Shown here: one piece after another, positions 61,638 through 64,000 of the stretch
How positions within the stretch are numbered: position 1 is the stretch's first letter
Layout: each line of letters begins with the position of its first letter
Origin: Anisakis pegreffii
Lineage: Eukaryota > Nematoda > Chromadorea > Rhabditida > Anisakidae
Assembly: GCA_035041965.1 (NCBI GenBank)
Contig: JAPYMA010001406.1
Location: 185,249 to 249,248 of the forward strand
Direction: 5' to 3'
Length of the DNA: 64,000 nt
Notes under the pieces: model-generated
What the model saw: only the letters and a program-made list of their open reading frames with translations
Databases searched by the model: none
Told to the model about the DNA's origin: nothing
Position numbers and translations under genes: made by a program

Positions 61638-62559
61638 TGAGAGGATACACTCACTGAGAGGCAGGCAGTTGGACTTTTATGGAATTTGCTAAATTGCGCA
61701 TCAATTACTGCAAATGTTCACAAGTTGATGAAGTATTTCCGTATTTTGCTTAAACGTTTTTTTCCTACACTCGCTATCGAAGTAATTTGAGTGCTAAAGC
61801 AATGCTCGTAAACAAATTGGAACATTGTTGTTGTAAACTCATCATCGCTATACGCACGGAACACATTGGATGATTGCTTCCTTTCGGTAGCATGATGATG
61901 TAGTGGGTGATGTTATAATGTGGTAAGCATGCAAGTTGAATCATTCTCCAAATACTTCTCAATTTTGAAGTGAGCAACGATTTTTGTAATCGACATGACT
62001 ATAAAATGAAATGGCAAAGGAAGAATACAGTCGGATAAGAGTTCGACTCGTAGTTGAACAATGAAAGCATTGTGAAGTTCGGTTCATCATTTCTTCCCTA
62101 TTGCCTAAGCCTTCATTTATTAGGTACAAGGAATTGTAACCGTCCGATGAGCATGAAACGCTACAATCAAAGCGAAGCGATTCATATGCGAACACGACAG
62201 CATGAACACATGATTAGATATAAGCCGGAATGGTTGATTTGCGCAATGAAATGTCGATTTATTTTGCAATAAATTGAAATTTGATGAACTCGTTTCGGTT
62301 GTATGTTTACAAATCACAACAACAACATCAACAATGGCAATCATAAATTTACACGTTTCATATTCTTTGCTAATTACTCAAATAGTCTCTCGTTGCAATT
62401 TCGTTTCGTTTTCATATCAACTCGTTTTTTAATGTCTGAAAATGTGAATATATTATCGTTCAAGTGAAAGCAGTGAATTAGCTGAAAGCTGGTGGTTACG
62501 TTCAGCGGGTTTTGTGTTATGTACGGATGTGTTGACGTAATTGAATAATCGAATTGCAG

Positions 62560-62643
62560 TATGCCGGATTGGTGCAAGATATTCACGGTGATATCGATCC
62601 AAGCGGACGCACTGGCCTCTTGAAAATACTCGATCGAGCTAAG
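62560..62643 (+). CDS. ccm-2: ccm-2 exon (early PTB), right arm copy
   Basis: Same 84 bases as 51809-51892 in the opposite orientation, so the same 28 residues. The exon is identical, but the donor context differs at two intronic bases (gtttgtat here, gttagtac on the left). Both are usable GT donors. The next exon would fall near 64.7 kb, beyond the window, so whether this is a full second gene, a fragment or an assembly duplicate cannot be seen. Confidence 0.88.
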
Positions 62644-64000
62644 GTTTGTATAATGTAATGCTTGAAAGAATGATATGATTGTGTGACATAATGACGTAAA
62701 CGTGAAACAATGTATAATTGACGTGTTCAATGATGACTTGTGCTATTAGTTGGTGAGTGGTCAGCATGAGAATTTACTCCGTTTGGGATTTGAATTTAGA
62801 TTTTATGGTTTGCGTACGATTATAGACGGTCATAATATAATGCCTGTTCTATGAAGACAGTTATAAATGGTTAGAAACTGGCGAATTTTTGTTGATCCAC
62901 AAGTACACTTATTTTTAAATGAAACGAATACGACTACCATGCGTACACAAAGTTAGATATGTGAAAATAATCAGCGCACACTCTTATAGTGATGCTTCGC
63001 ATTAGCTTGTCACCATATCCACCCCGAAGAAAGGATGGATAATACACTTTCCTATTGCCTTTGAAGTTTTATTCTAAGAAGAAATACGCGAATGTTTTTG
63101 AACTGAAGGATGTTAACAAATAATTGCAAATTCTCATCTGAATACATGCGAAAATTGCATTTCATTTATTTATTACACATTCAATTTATGACTTACATAG
63201 AATGAAAACCAATTTTGTGATTAGCCAACAAGCATCTTCGATCATCTATTATTCGATCCTATCATTCCACTGGGGAAAAAAAACCAAAACGAGATGAGAC
63301 GAAACGTGCTCACCACGTCTCGTCTCATCTCGTTTTGCCTGCTTTTTTGGTCAAAATTTGCAGGTTTTTCTTGCTTGAAGAGCGTCATAAGTGCATCCAA
63401 TTTTCTTAATCATTCGGTATCAGTCCATCCTCTTGAGATCATCTCACCAATAAACCGTCGTTCATTTTGCTTTCTTGTATCCTTATGCCTCAAACAAAAA
63501 AACCCGCCTCAATTGCTTTCAAACCAAGCTATCAGCTGTCTTCAGTGAGATTTTTGATTAGGAGTCATTTGTATGCATCATCGTATTCATTTATCCTGAT
63601 TGCTTATTCAACATCTTCGTTTTTTTTGCCTTCATCTTCATCATAAATATTTCATTTGATTTATTATGTTTTGAACGAATTCGCGAAATGATTTTCTGGA
63701 TTTGCGCTATCCGCTTTAATTAGTGATTTCACTGCAAAGCTGCACATCCTCCCAATCTGCAACGTCATCATCAGCAAATTACCGCAGCTGTTCATTTGAT
63801 TTGTAATCAGATTCTGTGCATTATATTCAAATTCCGTTGATTTGTTGTTGATTCTATGCCCCATATACCTTATTTCAACTGTTACGTTTTCAATCTTTCA
63901 TAAATATCAAATCAAATCATCTGTTAAGTCACTTGATGTTTTGTCTGCAAAAACACGCGTTTACACATCCAGTAATGTTCTGCATCTACTACTACTACTA

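Larger units (their letters stand above)
57284..62559. other. Right-arm interior between the axis and the ccm-2 exon
   Basis: Mirror of 51893-57167 with the same content. No unique gene was seen. Confidence 0.6.
57284..63998. repeat. Giant inverted repeat, right arm (at least 6,715 bp, runs to window edge)
   Basis: Mirror of the left arm. The last two bases of the window (63999-64000, TA) already differ from the mirrored left arm, where the hAT-like element begins. They instead extend the TAG repeat by one unit, as expected if this arm lacks the insertion. The arm carries the plus-strand copy of the ccm-2 early PTB exon. Confidence 0.97.

Noticed and set aside
1..64000. tRNA, rRNA or CRISPR arrays
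   Set aside because: No T-arm plus acceptor pairing of a tRNA, no rRNA core motifs and no regularly spaced direct repeats were found by eye.

Overview
The window looks like nuclear DNA of a nematode. It is AT-rich and intron-rich, it lacks bacterial operon structure, and the first gene encodes a cGMP-dependent protein kinase whose exons match the nematode EGL-4 family almost residue for residue. I cannot name the species. Most of the 64 kb is intron or intergenic sequence. Only two conserved protein-coding genes are well supported, and both lie on the minus strand.

Layout. (1) 466-29022, minus: egl-4, 16 coding exons, 758 residues from the preferred start. The last 15 exons are packed into 466-11982. 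The N-terminal exon sits at 28918-29022, beyond a 16.9-kb intron that holds small inverted repeats and a duplicated unrecognised ORF segment. (2) 29035-35807: intergenic, with an exon-like block of uncertain strand near 30.3 kb and long opposed ORFs near 33 kb. (3) 35808-51892, minus: the last eight exons (319 codons) of a CCM2/malcavernin homologue, with a PTB domain, a serine-rich linker and a C-terminal harmonin-homology domain. Its 5' exons were not found. (4) 50446-63998 or beyond: a very large inverted repeat with arms of at least 6.7 kb around a 116-bp spacer. It runs off the right edge of the window.

The most PTB-proximal ccm-2 exon lies inside the inverted repeat, so a second identical copy faces the first head-to-head at 62560-62643. 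The inner 3.6 kb of each arm is identical by eye. The zone further out carries scattered substitutions, a T-tract difference and an 8-bp deletion. A hAT-like non-autonomous element abuts the outer end of the left arm, and the right arm seems to lack it. The palindrome is either a real structural feature (an inverted duplication kept alike by gene conversion) or a fold-back joining of two haplotypes in the assembly. The sequence alone cannot decide, but it gives clear tests.

Biology. EGL-4 is the nematode PKG acting downstream of guanylyl cyclases in sensory adaptation, behavioural state and body size. CCM2 proteins are scaffolds of the cerebral-cavernous-malformation complex. No functional coupling between the two is visible here beyond same-strand adjacency.
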